Source: Salvator merianae
Lineage: Eukaryota; Chordata; Lepidosauria; Squamata; Teiidae
Assembly: GCA_003586115.2 (NCBI GenBank)
Contig: QVOM02000034.1
Location: 17,653,444 to 17,717,443, forward strand
Direction of reading: 5' to 3'
DNA length: 64,000 bases
A model generated the notes under the pieces. That model had not been told where the DNA came from. It worked only from the letters and a program-made list of their open reading frames with translations, and ran no database searches. The position numbers and the translations under genes are program-made. This document shows positions 10,445 to 21,240 of this stretch, piece by piece (the first letter of the stretch is position 1; each line of letters starts with the position of its first letter).

Positions 10445-11494
10445 CATCTGCCTCTGCATCAAATCATGCCACACTTTCCTTCTGATTGTACATTCTTCCT
10501 TTCCTCCTTAGATAGAGCCTGTCAGATATAAAAAGCAGAAGTCTTCTGTTTCATGCCATGAAGCTACCATCTTTGACTGAAAACTACCACATGGTCTCAA
10601 TATTTCACACTTGCCCTTATACCCAGCGTTTGCACTCTACCAAAATATTACCTTGAAATTCGCATGAACTGTCACAAGTTGACCAATGTTCATATTGTGA
10701 TGCAGATCCCATTATAACCTCTGAACTGTGAAAATTGTTACTTTCTGATATTATTTTATGACGTTATCTGCTTTTTGCCCTAACTTGGTTCACATTAGAG
10801 AACTTCAGTGTATATGTGTTAGTTCTCTTTGGTTTGCAGTGAAGTCGCTCAAGGACATTTACCAAAGAATGTATTATTTGTTCTTTTGGCTTTGGTTGCT
10901 TGGTCACAAGATGGAGCTTGTGTCTACGATTGTACATTTTCCAATTTCAAAGCTCCTTATGGTGTCCACACAGGCAGGAGAATGCAATTCTGAAGCTAAG
11001 CAGGATGTCCAGAACAGTCATTTGCACATTATTCCAGCTCACAGCAATTCCACAACAGAATAGATTCTGGGCTTCATGATTAAATCAAAAAGCAAGGACC
11101 AGAGACATAATGTATTTTCCATTTTCCTTATATAGAAATCCTGACTGCAAAATCATTTCAGCAGACATGTCCTTTTTAAAAGAACAAGAAAAAAAGAAAA
11201 AAATAGGCTGAGAAAATAATTCACTTTACTAAAAAAAAAAAAAAAAAGCTTGAGAATTTGTGATATTTTCTTAGGCTGAAGTCCTAAACAGGTCATTTAC
11301 GTACACAGGGAAACAGCCAGACACATTCTGAAAGCTTTTATTGCAGAGAATAACCCAGCTAGAATGGTAAGTCGTTTCTGCATGCGGCTTTGTTATACCA
11401 GAACAAGAAAGGAAGCCCTGACCTAAGGATAGGCAACACACCCCGTTCTGGGATGAGTTGCCTGTGAGGTGGGATAAAGGCACCTGAATTTAGC
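10445..11494. other. AT-rich unique-looking sequence with poly(A) run
   Basis: There is an uninterrupted A run at 11,231-11,247 and an A-rich stretch at 11,178-11,202. The 101-codon plus frame at 10,758-11,063 has no recognisable domain. Confidence 0.4.
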
Positions 11495-11870
11495 TACCCC
11501 ATGCCATCCCAGTTCCAACTAGGACCAGATTTTAAGGCCAGCACCTAGCTTCTGAAGCTGGCCTTCAAAGACTCCAGCCAAAGCATTTTCAGTGTGTTCC
11601 AATGGCTGGTGACGCTTCCTTGTGCACCACTGAAAAAGGTTCCTCGTTGTACTCCAAATATTTGGGCATGCCTTCTGCATGCCCTTTGCCACTGGTCCAG
11701 TGGTGGGCCTCTTTAAAGAGGTCTATGCTTGAACTAGGATATCCCAGTCAGTAGCTTTGTCCTGCGCAATCAAAGCGTACTAGGAATAGGCAGGGCTTCT
11801 ACTGGTCCACACTAGTGTGTGGACGGCAGTGCCTTAGATCAGAACATGTTTCAGTCCAAGGCCAAGTATG
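11495..11870. repeat. family E-like remnant
   Basis: It contains the GGGCCTCTTTAAAGAGGTCTATG palindrome core and TACTGGTCCACACTAGTGTG, both shared in form with the copies at 33,718-34,245 and 34,552-35,015. The termini are not resolved. Confidence 0.35.
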
Positions 11871-12028
11871 AAAAGGGCGGTAGATCCCACCCTGCAACCT
11901 AGTCACAAGAACAGAGTTTTAAAAATGAAAACACCAACTATTGACTTAAACTGATTGACAATCATCACAGACTTAAGAAAGCACTTATCAGAAATCACAT
12001 CTATGATGCCTGAAATGTAAAAGTAAGA

Positions 12029-12325
12029 ATACAAGAACATAAGAGGAGCCCTGCTGGATCGAGCCATGGCCCATCTAGTCCAGCATCCTTTCTCACACAG
12101 TGGCCCACCAATTGCTTCTGGGCTTTCTCCAGCAGAAGACAAAATCAGAACTTCAGCAGCTCTCAAATCCCTGCAGATGGGCTTTGGAGGCATCCTGCCT
12201 GCCTCTCCAACCTGGAGGCAGTACCTAGGTATCCATTCTAGTAGCCATTGATACCCCTATCCTCCATGAATTTGTCTAACTCTTTCTTAAAACTATCCAA
12301 GTAGCTTATTACTCATACTTTAGGT
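12029..12325 (+). mobile_element. reptile-type interspersed retroelement repeat (family R), copy 1
   Basis: It starts AAGAACATAAGAGGAGCCCTGCTGGATC, continues with CCCATCTAGTCCAGCATCC, CAGTGGCCCACCA and GGAGGCAGTACCTAGG, and ends near CTTAAAACTATCCAAGTAG. This is a common repeat of squamate genomes; I am not certain of its database name. Two more copies lie at 46,707-47,300 (interrupted) and 50,013-50,188 (minus). Confidence 0.75.
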
Positions 12326-14239
12326 CATGTTAAAAAAATAAAAAGCAAAAGCATAGAGGTGATGAAAATCTGTGTATCTTGCCATCACCTTTTCCTGCTG
12401 TTCCTCCTTTTGGTAAAGATTTAACAGGAACACACTAAACTTCAGGAGATTCTCCTGCATGAGAGACGAATGTGCTTGATTAAAATGCCAATCATATGAA
12501 GTTTTGATGTTTTTGTTTATTCCCCCCACCAAAAAAGTATGATGGCTAGTGGTAGCAAAATCAAAATCTACAGAGTAATAAAGCCAATAGCACTGGCAAG
12601 CAGCATAGTTTAAAAAAGAAAAGATACACTGTAAATAGTGAGGCATAGGCCAGTCTTACAAATCTTCAACACTTTAAAGAACTAAAAGATTAATCAGACT
12701 AGAAATATAATAAAGTAAGCTAGCTTGCTACACAACTACAAAGACTCTGGCTGCCACTCAACAGAAGCTGAGGAAAGTACCTCTGCCAAAGTGACCTACT
12801 CACTTACTCACAGAGCAGCTTCTTGGCTTCATTGTCACCAGGAAAGCACAGTGCACAAGGCAACACGCACCATGTGCAGGCACAGCAGCCTTTCATATGA
12901 ACCTGGTCCGTATAAAGCACAAGGCAGTGACCTGAGAGAAATTACTTGTGTGCAATGAGTCCCTAAATAGTTCCTAAAAGCTGGTGGGGGAGCCACAGAG
13001 ACTGAATGTCTTGAGTGCCCATCATAGGTGTATTAACCGCATAAGGGAGATGTGGCCTTTAGCAGTCCTAGGGTTCCTGTTGCTGCCACTTGGGAGACTG
13101 CTTTCCAGTCTGGACAACAAGGCGAAGTGGGCAGAGCCCCCTAATCCAGTTGCAGTGGCAAGCCAGCAGGATCACTGGTGCAGGACATCAAGGCTCCAGG
13201 ACACCAAAGGTCTACCTCATGATGCCTAACCCTGAGAGCAATCTTGGGTGCTCATAAACAGCTGGCGAGCTGGGTGGCTTGCCTGGCTTGGCCTTTTACC
13301 CACTGCACCTCCCATGAGCCTCTATCCCTCCCCCGCGCAGAGAATGGTAGAATTATACTGCCTAACCTCTACCAGACCTACTCATGAGACGCTACTATCA
13401 GGGGTTTAATTGCATAGAAGTTCATAATCAGTAAAGCTGGTAGATTGTATACAAAACCATAATAACTAGTAACTGATTATATACCACTTTGCATATGACA
13501 CCTTTGCTCCAGAAAACCATCAGAACCATCATTCATGTCCGGCATATTTCAGGCCAATGGAAAATTGCTCCAAAATTGAGATGAATGTCAGAAAGGTCAT
13601 TCGGTGAACAGCCAGCCTCTGAAAGTTTGAAGTCGTGAGGTCTTGTTTATGAATGCATTCTCTGTTTCAATCTCAGAGAGGCCCCCAAAGGAGATTCATT
13701 ACTCTGTTGCACGATTAAAACAAACACCACATGGCGTTCAAATTAATTTGCTACAAAAGCTTAGCAAATCAAGTTATTTGCAATGCAAATATTATTCCAG
13801 CTCCAGCAGCAGTTTTTACAGATTAGTCCTTTTACAGAAGTCAGATACAAGCTTTCCTTAGAATGACAAACCAACTGCCTAACTCTTGCTATTATGAAAA
13901 AGGGTGGAAATCAACCTGAAATGGCTTTTAGCTTGTGCAATTAATTTCTCAGGAAACAATTCCACATTGTCAGTGATGTGTGGTTCTGTGTGTACTAGAA
14001 TGCCTTGACCAGGCTCCTGGAGTGTGTGTGTGGGGGGGCTTCTCTGCCTGTACAAGCATTCAGCTGTGTCTCCCCACTGCCGCCTCCTAAAGGGCTGATG
14101 CAAATCTGCCATAAATGCCTTCCTGTGTGCAATGACATCATCAAACAGCAGTATACAGTGGTGCACCTGTTGGAGCTTAGTGTACTTCCCATGGACTCCA
14201 GAAAGCTGGGGAAGGCACAGGTGCACAAGCTAATAAGAG
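12326..14239. other. unique-looking block, no gene recognised
   Basis: Several 60-115 codon frames on both strands overlap and lack domains. The part at about 13,590-13,810 is AT-rich and non-repetitive, and contains an ATGCAAAT octamer (near 13,783) and AATTAATTTG. It is a possible conserved noncoding element, on inference only. Confidence 0.3.
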
Positions 14240-14350
14240 CACAACTACATCTAAGTTTTAATCAACATTTGATCCATCTGCAGAATGGGAGAATACATCA
14301 ACAAAGTGACAAATGATTTTTTTATCTGCATTACCTAATCCAAACTTGGA
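14240..14350. repeat. family B fragment
   Basis: ACATCTAAGTTTTAATCA, GAATACATCAACAAAGTGAC and ATCTGCATTACCTAATCC line up in order with the left part of the intact copy at 17,543-17,765. The right end is missing. Confidence 0.55.
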
Positions 14351-16814
14351 TTTTCTGTGATTCTCTGGTTTGAATATCACCAGTTGCTGCTCTCCACACA
14401 ATCACCAGTTGTTCCCTCAAAATAAGTTGGGGTTACTGTGCCAAGGCACAATCTCCCTTTTTCACTTGGAAAAGAGTATCTTTTACTAAAATAAAATTCT
14501 AAAAGTAAAAGAAGGAGAGAAGGGAAATAAGGAGAAGAGGAATAAAATACAAAGTGAATTGAAAAGGGGAACCAGCAGAAGGAAAGGGAAGGCAACTAAT
14601 TCAGAAAGCAAGGGCAATTATACCTTTCTCAAAGTCTTCTCTTGGTCAAGGAAGATCTTCTCAGTAATAAACTAAGCTTCCAAAGCACAAACACAAACAC
14701 TATGCACACACAAGTTAGCAGGGAGACTACAAAGCTCAAAGTAAAAGACTTAAGTGAAGGCAGAAACCCCACCATTCTGGCCAACTTTTTGCCTCTTAGT
14801 ACTGGCACAGTGAAGTATAGAGTCCTGGAAATCAGTGTGTTAATCAGTCTTGCTTGCCTCCAAGAACTCAGCCTCACAAGGCATCAGGTAAGTTCAATTA
14901 TACACCTGACTTGTGGTTATCCCTTGCCTCTAATAAATATGCAAATAAATAAATAGTGGCAATGGTACACAGGGAGATCAAGTTGCCATGATCCCTTCAC
15001 ATGCAGCAGGCCTGTAGGAGGTGAAAGCAAGGTTGAGCCTCATTTCTGGAGCAATTTCAGCAAAGTGATCAGCCTATAGCTGTCAGGAAGCCAAGCACAC
15101 AGCACACCAAGTTCAGAATGAAGTTTTGCTCTTTTGCACAAGGACACAATGGACCCCATGGAAGCAAAGGGCATGTAGCAGTGGACTTTGAGATGGTTAA
15201 AAATGCAGTGGACCCTGCTGTCAGACTAAAGACATAATGAAGCCCGCAAAGGATGAGGACCCTGAGTGGACAAGGGCATCTATTCTCATATCCAACAACC
15301 TATTCTGTGGCCAAGCAGGAAAATGAGCTGCTCAGGTGGGACAAAGAGGTAAACAAGGGTATTGGGCAATAGTTAGACTTTCTAAGTTGCATAAACAAGT
15401 TGCATTAATCCAGTCAGTTATTCCATTTGGATTATGTTATGGCACAAAACAACTTTTAATGAAAGGGGCTTTAGGCATTGTCAAAGATTGGAGTCAGCCA
15501 GCCCAGCAAGACCTATGATGATGGTGGGGTTCCAATTCCACACTTTCTAGTACCTGAAATGGGACTCTGGCCTGAGCGTAAAATTCCATTGCTGTAAATG
15601 GTCTCTGGCACCAGCTCAGATTCCAGTATATGTGTATAGTTCAAAAAAATTATATCACAACATTACCTCTGAGACTCTGGCTTTGTAGTTCTTGCTACAA
15701 AGTGGGGGGCATAGTGGGGGTCACATGGCTAAGCTTCTGCAGGGCCTATATATCTACAAGATGCAGAAATGATCAGCCATACAAAGTATCCAAGGTTGCC
15801 TCACTGTGCAAACTTCTGATTTTGAACCTACTGCTCCAAACTGAGTCACATCCCTGTAGTTTTGTTGACAAATACAGAAATAGTTTGCCATTACCTTCTT
15901 CCAGGGTGATAATGGGGAGCAAACTTGCTACCCTCTGCTTTCCAGGCTGTTGCTGTACCAAAAAGCTAAAGCCATTCCCAATTAAAGAACAAATATATGC
16001 CATTGTATGTATGTAAATTGTGTGCAAACAAGTAGAAATGTGCGCAAAGGGGTTTCTGTGTATCACTCAAAAAAGGCCCTGGAAATCCATACAAATGGAA
16101 ATCTATACAAACTGAAAGACCTCGTGATGTAGGCATGAGATTTCTTAGGTATCCCTTCTTAAAATTCACACTGCTCCTAAGTTTGGACACCAGAGATTCA
16201 ATGTGGAATGGGCTGAATTCAGCCATATGGCACTAGCATACTGTGTGGCAAGTAAGTGCAATGTGCTGAGTCAGCCGCTGATGGGAAGCTTAGGAAAGGA
16301 AATTGATATTTAAGTTTTACCCACAATTCCAAACCCTGCCAAAAATGAATACAGCAAACTGTTAAAGGATTTAAACCGTTAATGTCAGTGTACAAGTAGC
16401 CAAAAATCTAAGGGCATTTCCAACAATATTTGCTGCTTGTAATGAAACAGTCTTATCAACTGAAAATATTTTAAAGTTGGAATAAAAGCAAAGAATGCAA
16501 GAGGAGAAGCACAGAATTTTACATTGGAAATAAAATGCTTCATATTAGTGTTCATTGCTGAGGACATTTGATTTTCGTATTGTCTCTGTAAGTTAATTAC
16601 TGGGTCAGCTTTAATAGTACCGCTGGGGGTGGGTCTTTTTCTCAAAACCTGGTGCAAGGAAATCAATACAAAACAATACTGGTCTCAAATCTAACTTGCT
16701 GTACTATCTGCTGCCTTCTTCTGCCAAGAGAACTGCTTCCTGCTTCTGTTCCTGTTGCCTACCCAACCTGAGGATCGTGTTCCTGGTTGAAGCTGCTGAT
16801 TGCTGAAGTTGCAG
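14351..16814. other. unique-looking block
   Basis: A short A/T-rich (AAAT)-type tail at 14,930-14,956 may be a LINE end without a body. The 128-codon frame at 15,630-16,016 (plus) and its antisense frames have no recognisable domain. Confidence 0.35.
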
Positions 16815-16985
16815 TTAGGCCAACACAGCTGCACCTAGAAATACCCAGTGTAAAATACCCGGAAGTAAACAATCACCGGTCCCACACGTGCCATTTTCAG
16901 CCTAGTTTCAGCCACACACATGCATGGTTGCCATTCTCAAGATGGCAGCTCCCAGGAGCAAATGTCTGTAAGCCTCCACATGGTG
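16815..16985. repeat. family F fragment
   Basis: AATACCCGGAAGTAAAC, GCCATTTTCAGCCTAGTTTCAGCC and CACACATGCATGGTTGCCATT match the interior of the copies at 56,845-57,147 and 18,500-18,826. No ends are visible. Confidence 0.45.
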
Positions 16986-17542
16986 ACTCTCTGGGTAGAA
17001 AAATACTTCCGCCCATTGGTCATAACTCTCCTGCTCCTCAGCTTCATAGAGTGCCTTCTGGTTTTAGTGTTGTAAAATAGAGAAATTAATTTTTCTTTAT
17101 CCATCTTTTCCACACCATGCATGATTTTAGAAAAGCGATTTTCAAATTACACCTACTTCAGTTGTGTCCTCTATACAAATATTAAAGCTGCAGGAGCTCT
17201 TCTCACTCATTTTCCTTCTTTCTTACGTGGCTACTGTAGCGTACTTAAAGCCAATCTCATTTCAAAAAGTACTTCCCATATTGTATTTTTTTGGTTTATT
17301 TTAAAGAAAGAAACTTTCCTGTGGCTGACCATAATTTTGTACATTTTAGGGTCACAGGAAATCAGTTTTATTGAGTTTTTATCATAGGTTGTCCTGCCCT
17401 GAAGCTGATGGGGCCTGGTTGGACAGCACTAAATTTAAGAGGTCTCTGGGCATCTGGAGAGCTTTCACCTCTGTTTGGCACCCTAGGTATCCCAACCCCT
17501 CACAAATGCAATTTACCTCTAAGCCTCTTTAAAGTATTCCAA
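16986..17542. other. AT-rich, nothing recognised
   Basis: Only short frames are present (88 codons at most), without domains. Confidence 0.4.
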
Positions 17543-17765
17543 GGGCCCAGTCACACCTAAGTTTTAATCCAGCTTCAGTCCACTTTCAGACTGAGATAAC
17601 ACATCAGTGAAGTATTAAGATTTTTTTTTTCAGCATTATCGTACTCAGATAATCCACCTTGGGGTTAGATAATGTGGAAAGAAAGAAAGTAGTCACTTTG
17701 CTGATGTTCTCTTTCAATCCAAATGTAGACTGAAGCTGGATTATAACTTAGATGTGACTGGGCCC
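17543..17765. repeat. intact MITE, family B, with CAA target duplication
   Basis: The 223-bp element begins GGGCCCAGTCACACCTAAGT and ends with the near-perfect reverse complement of this (ACTTAGATGTGACTGGGCCC). The inverted repeats run about 40 bases and include CCAGCTTCAGTC. CAA flanks it on both sides (17,540-17,542 and 17,766-17,768). There is no coding capacity. The 3-bp duplication and GGGCC ends suggest PIF/Harbinger, by inference. Confidence 0.85.
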
Positions 17766-17891
17766 CAAGTCCACCTTGCTGGGGCAAATTGCTTCTTTGC
17801 CTTTGTTTGGATGTGTGCAGTGAACAGAAGTTCACTGGACTTCTGAGAACACAGCTACAATCATGGCTGGGGACTGAAAATGCAGCAGACT

Positions 17892-17918
17892 TACACACAC
17901 ACACACACACACACACAT
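17892..17918. repeat. (CA)n microsatellite
   Basis: About 13 perfect CA units directly precede the CR1 end at 17,922. Confidence 0.95.
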
Positions 17919-17921
17919 AAA

Positions 17922-18212
17922 TCATAGAATCATAGAGTTGGAAGGAACCTCCAGGGTCATTGAGTCCAACCTCCTGCTCAGTTCACCAAACCATCCCAGA
18001 AAGATGTCTGTCCAGCCTCTCCTTGAAGACCTCCAGCGAAGGAGAGCTCACCGCCTCCTATGGCAATCTGTTCCATTGACTGATCACCCTGACTGTCAGA
18101 AAGTTTTTTCTAATATCTAGTCTGAATTCTAGTCCCTTGAAGTTTCATCCTATTGTTTCTAGTCCTTCCTTCTTCTGTAAGTGAGAATAGGGCCAATCCC
18201 TCTGCACTGTAT
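17922..18212 (-). mobile_element. CR1 LINE, truncated 3' end
   Basis: It opens with TCATAGAATCATAGAGTTGG, the reverse complement of the CR1 terminus. It then carries GACCTCCAGCGAAGGAGAGC, GAAAGTTTTTTCTAATATC and AGGGCCAATCCCTCTGCACTGT, all matching 5,879-6,280 on the opposite strand. The 3' end abuts the CA microsatellite. Confidence 0.92.
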
Positions 18213-18499
18213 ACACACACACATATCTCCCACTCACCTGGCTGCAAGGGAGGCACAAATAGATATGTCGCACTTTGTACTGATATCATCAAATCATGGT
18301 GCACCTGTTTCAGCTCAGCCCTTCCTTGTAAACTTCAGGCAGGCAATGAGGTAAGCATGGGGGCTGCTTCCAGATGATGAGAAGCAAATGTACAATCTTG
18401 TTTAGAGCCGTCAATTGCCTCTCTCCATTTTCTGACAAACAGCAGAACAAACGTGTAGGGCAAGTGTCGATCCTTACCTGTCTCATTGATTACTCCCGC

Positions 18500-18826
18500 T
18501 GTGGTTCAGCATGTACTTCTGGGTATTTTGATGGCATGAAATACCTGTCAGTGCATGAGTGCTGGTCCTTGCGCTTGTGCTGGGGCCATTTTTGACCATG
18601 TTTTTGTCATTTCCACCAACATGGATTCCGGGAACAAGTGTCCAAACAGGTAAGCCCATATTGCTATTCCGGGAAAACCTAAGTTGGGAGTTACTTTTTC
18701 CAAAATAGCGATAATGTGAATTTCACCCCTTTATCTCAAGGCTAGGATGGGATTGCAACAGATTCGTGTGGCAATCCCAACATAGCCCTGGGATAATCCC
18801 ACATTTTAGGCCCTATCAAGACACAG
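18500..18826 (-). repeat. family F element
   Basis: It reads, in reverse, the same order as 3,789 onward: TGGCAATCCCAACATAGCCC, then GGGATAATCCCACATTTTAGG, ending CCCTATCAAGACACAGTC. It also has the TACTTCTGGGTATTTTGATG palindrome arm. Left boundary approximate. Confidence 0.6.
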
Positions 18827-19407
18827 TCATAGCTTCCTGTGAAGAACTCAGTAAACAGAAGGGAACCTGTGCAATCAGCGGATTCTCTTACAACACTGAG
18901 GGGATCTTCTGAATATTTCAGAAGTACTATTTCCTCACCTTTACCAAAAAGTTCTTCTCAAACTGACGCCCTGGCCAAACTAATTGATGCCAAAGTAGTA
19001 GTGGCTGTGTATAAACAGTTCACATTTTCAAACTAATATCTGAATGGATGGGTTCAGATAAGCCCTTTGGCACAGCAGTAATCTCTTCAGAAGAAAAGCA
19101 GCTCTTTGCTGAATCAGTAGAGAACATGAGAATGTGCGGTGCATAAGCAAACAATATCTGATCCTTTCCTTGCAAGGATTTCAAGTCAATTGGTATGCAT
19201 CTCTGCTTTGATGCTCTAGAATTCTCACCCACTCTCAAAAACACCCACAGGAACAGCAGAATCTTATCTTTTGCAGGATCACAAAAGTCCCAAAGTAATG
19301 AGCTTCTTCAGGCTGAAGGTCAAGAAAGAAAGGGGGGGAAACAGAAATCAGATTCTGCACTTTGTAATATCCTTAAACAACATGGCCCAGGTGCTATTGA
19401 AATGTAT
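18827..19407. other. nothing recognised
   Basis: Two short opposed frames (65 and 74 codons) lack domains. Confidence 0.35.
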
Positions 19408-19472
19408 CTAGTTGGGAGCAAGCCCATTCACGATAGTTGAACTTACTTCTGAGAAAATATGCATAGCACTCC
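19408..19472. repeat. family G MITE, partial
   Basis: GTTGGGAGCAAGCCCATTCA and ACTTACTTCTGAGAAAATATG followed by CATAGCA match a palindromic short repeat common in lizard genomes, of the form GGGAGTAAGCCCCATTGAAC / ACTTCTGAGTA. A second copy lies at 43,588-43,673. Confidence 0.5.
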
Positions 19473-19514
19473 CCTGATAGTGGTGGAAATTAATTCACAT
19501 GGCAGTTAGGTTTG

Positions 19515-19790
19515 CTGAACACTTACGGCCTGTTCGCACTTACTTGCTAAGGAGTGCCTGCACGCTCACTAGCAAAGTGCAGCCGCTGCAACATCTGGGA
19601 ATGTCTGCACCCACTCCCGAATACTACCAACTGTGGGCAGCTAAAACACTGTCCACAGCTCGACCGGGAGCATTAACCACTGTCTGTACCATTTGCCTCC
19701 AACCAATCACCCTTAGTGTGGTACCACAGCCAGACTATGGATGGTGCCCTTGGCTGGGTAGCAGGAGGACCAGGATCAAAGGCAGGGGTT
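19515..19790 (-). repeat. family A element, partial
   Basis: GGCCTGTTCGCACTTACTTG followed by CTCACTAGCAAAGTGCAG is the reverse complement of the family A right end (compare 63,430-63,491). The body beyond about 19,700 is degraded. Confidence 0.55.
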
Positions 19791-20109
19791 GAGCTGGGAG
19801 ATAAAACCTTTGATGCAAGAGACTAAGATAGTTCTGGATACTGGCACCAAAGATCAGGGCTTTGGCAGCAGAGGAGCGGTGTGAGGTGAGAATTCGCTTT
19901 CAGAAAGGCTTAGTCTTAAGCAGGTGAAAGGGCTGCAGGTGATAGAGTTGCCAAAATGAATTGGAGACATCTAAGGCAGCTGGAAGACCAGTAGCTAAAG
20001 TGGAATCCCCTCCTAGAGAGTGAAGATAAGCAGCATACAAGAAGACACTGGGGAGCAATAGAATTCTCCTGAGGTAAACAAGAAGCTTAGTAATAGGTCC
20101 CTTCTGGAC

Positions 20110-20510
20110 TTTTCATAGTGAGCATCTCCCTGCATCCAGACTGTGTGGAGTCTCTTGTGATCGGGAGCAGGCTGCAGCTGCTCCCGATCACTACTAGCTG
20201 TGGAGCACAAAACCATGCTCCGCAGCTGGACTGGGAGCAGCTGGACTGCTCCTGGTATGCAACATTCGCATCCTCTTCTGGGTGCAATCGCTGCACCATG
20301 CTGTGCAGTGCGGCTGTGGCTGCAGCCAGTGCTGTGTGGTCGCATCACATTCCTTGCCGTCACGGCAGCAGCTGGAAGATTCCCCAGCTGCTGTCATTTG
20401 TGCTGTGAGTGCTGGAAGCCCGTTTCTGGGATGTTCCAGTCTTCACAGAGCAAATGGCTTTCAACCTGGAATGTTCGCTTAAAACATTCCACGGTGGAAA
20501 ATACAAAACA
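20110..20510 (-). repeat. family A element
   Basis: The copy runs in reverse and has both family stem-loops: TGATCGGGAGCA / TGCTCCCGATCA (20,158-20,190) and AGCTGTGGAGCAC / TGCTCCGCAGCT (20,196-20,227). It ends near ACATTCCACGGTGGAAAA, the family left-end region. Termini are eroded. The 96-121 codon frames here are repeat shadows. Confidence 0.65.
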
Positions 20511-20519
20511 GCCCCCACT

Positions 20520-20655
20520 GTTCTGTAGCTTGTTGTGTGTTTTTATGGTTTTATAGTGGGGTTTTTTTATGGTTTTATAATTTTTATAGTTTCTTATTTT
20601 TATTTGTTTCTCCTGTTGTAACATGGCGATATAAAAATCCCAATAAATCCTAAAT
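20520..20655 (+). repeat. LINE/SINE 3' tail
   Basis: A T-rich stretch leads to GTTGTAACATGGCGATATAA and AATCCCAATAAATCC, the usual form of a retroelement end in lizard genomes (CGATATAAAAATCCCAATAAA). The upstream body is not recognisable. Confidence 0.4.
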
Positions 20656-20925
20656 CTAAAGGCCACATACGCAAAATCAAGATTCAAGCCAGACAGACTA
20701 TTCAGGAGCAGAAAACAGCCACAACACGATGTGGAAGACAAAGACAAGGAACACTCCATTGGTCAAGTCAGGAAGCGTAGAATCAAGTGTAGAACAAACA
20801 CAGAAATACTGCACTAGCATCCTGGTGGCTGAGCAAAGAAGTGGGAGGGAAACCTCTGCATGTCTGGATCAAATTTAATATTGAGGAAAACATCCCCTTA
20901 TATTCCCTAAGCCATCACTGGGAGC

Positions 20926-21240
20926 TAGATATGTGCAGAACTGGTTCAGGTTCAAACCTGCTTGATTTGAACAAGGTGCTTCACTTGGTTTGATGGAGTC
21001 GATTTGAATTGAATCAAACCAGGGGGGTCTTTGCATGACCCAGCTGAGCACCCCTGTTCAGGTTCAAATCAACAGCCCTTTAAAAAGGGCTTTTAAAAGT
21101 ATATTTTAGAAAAAAAAAACTGGAAATGGACAGGCAGAAACCTGTTCAATGTTTGAACTCAAAATGGGTTAAGCCTGTCCAACCCCATTTGAGTTTGAAC
21201 CAAATTCAATGTGGTTTGGTTTGAACCAAGCTACTGTTTT
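20926..21240. repeat. hAT-like non-autonomous element, copy 2 (truncated)
   Basis: The left end TAGATATGTGCAGAACTGG resembles the terminus of the intact copy at 43,071-43,370 (TAGTGATGTGCACAAATTG). The body is rich in GGTTC/GAACC and GTTTGAA/TTCAAAC palindromic words. The right end is missing near 21,240. Confidence 0.6.

Noticed and set aside
15630..16016. 128-codon plus frame, Cys-rich
   Set aside because: No recognisable domain, and antisense frames of similar length overlap it.
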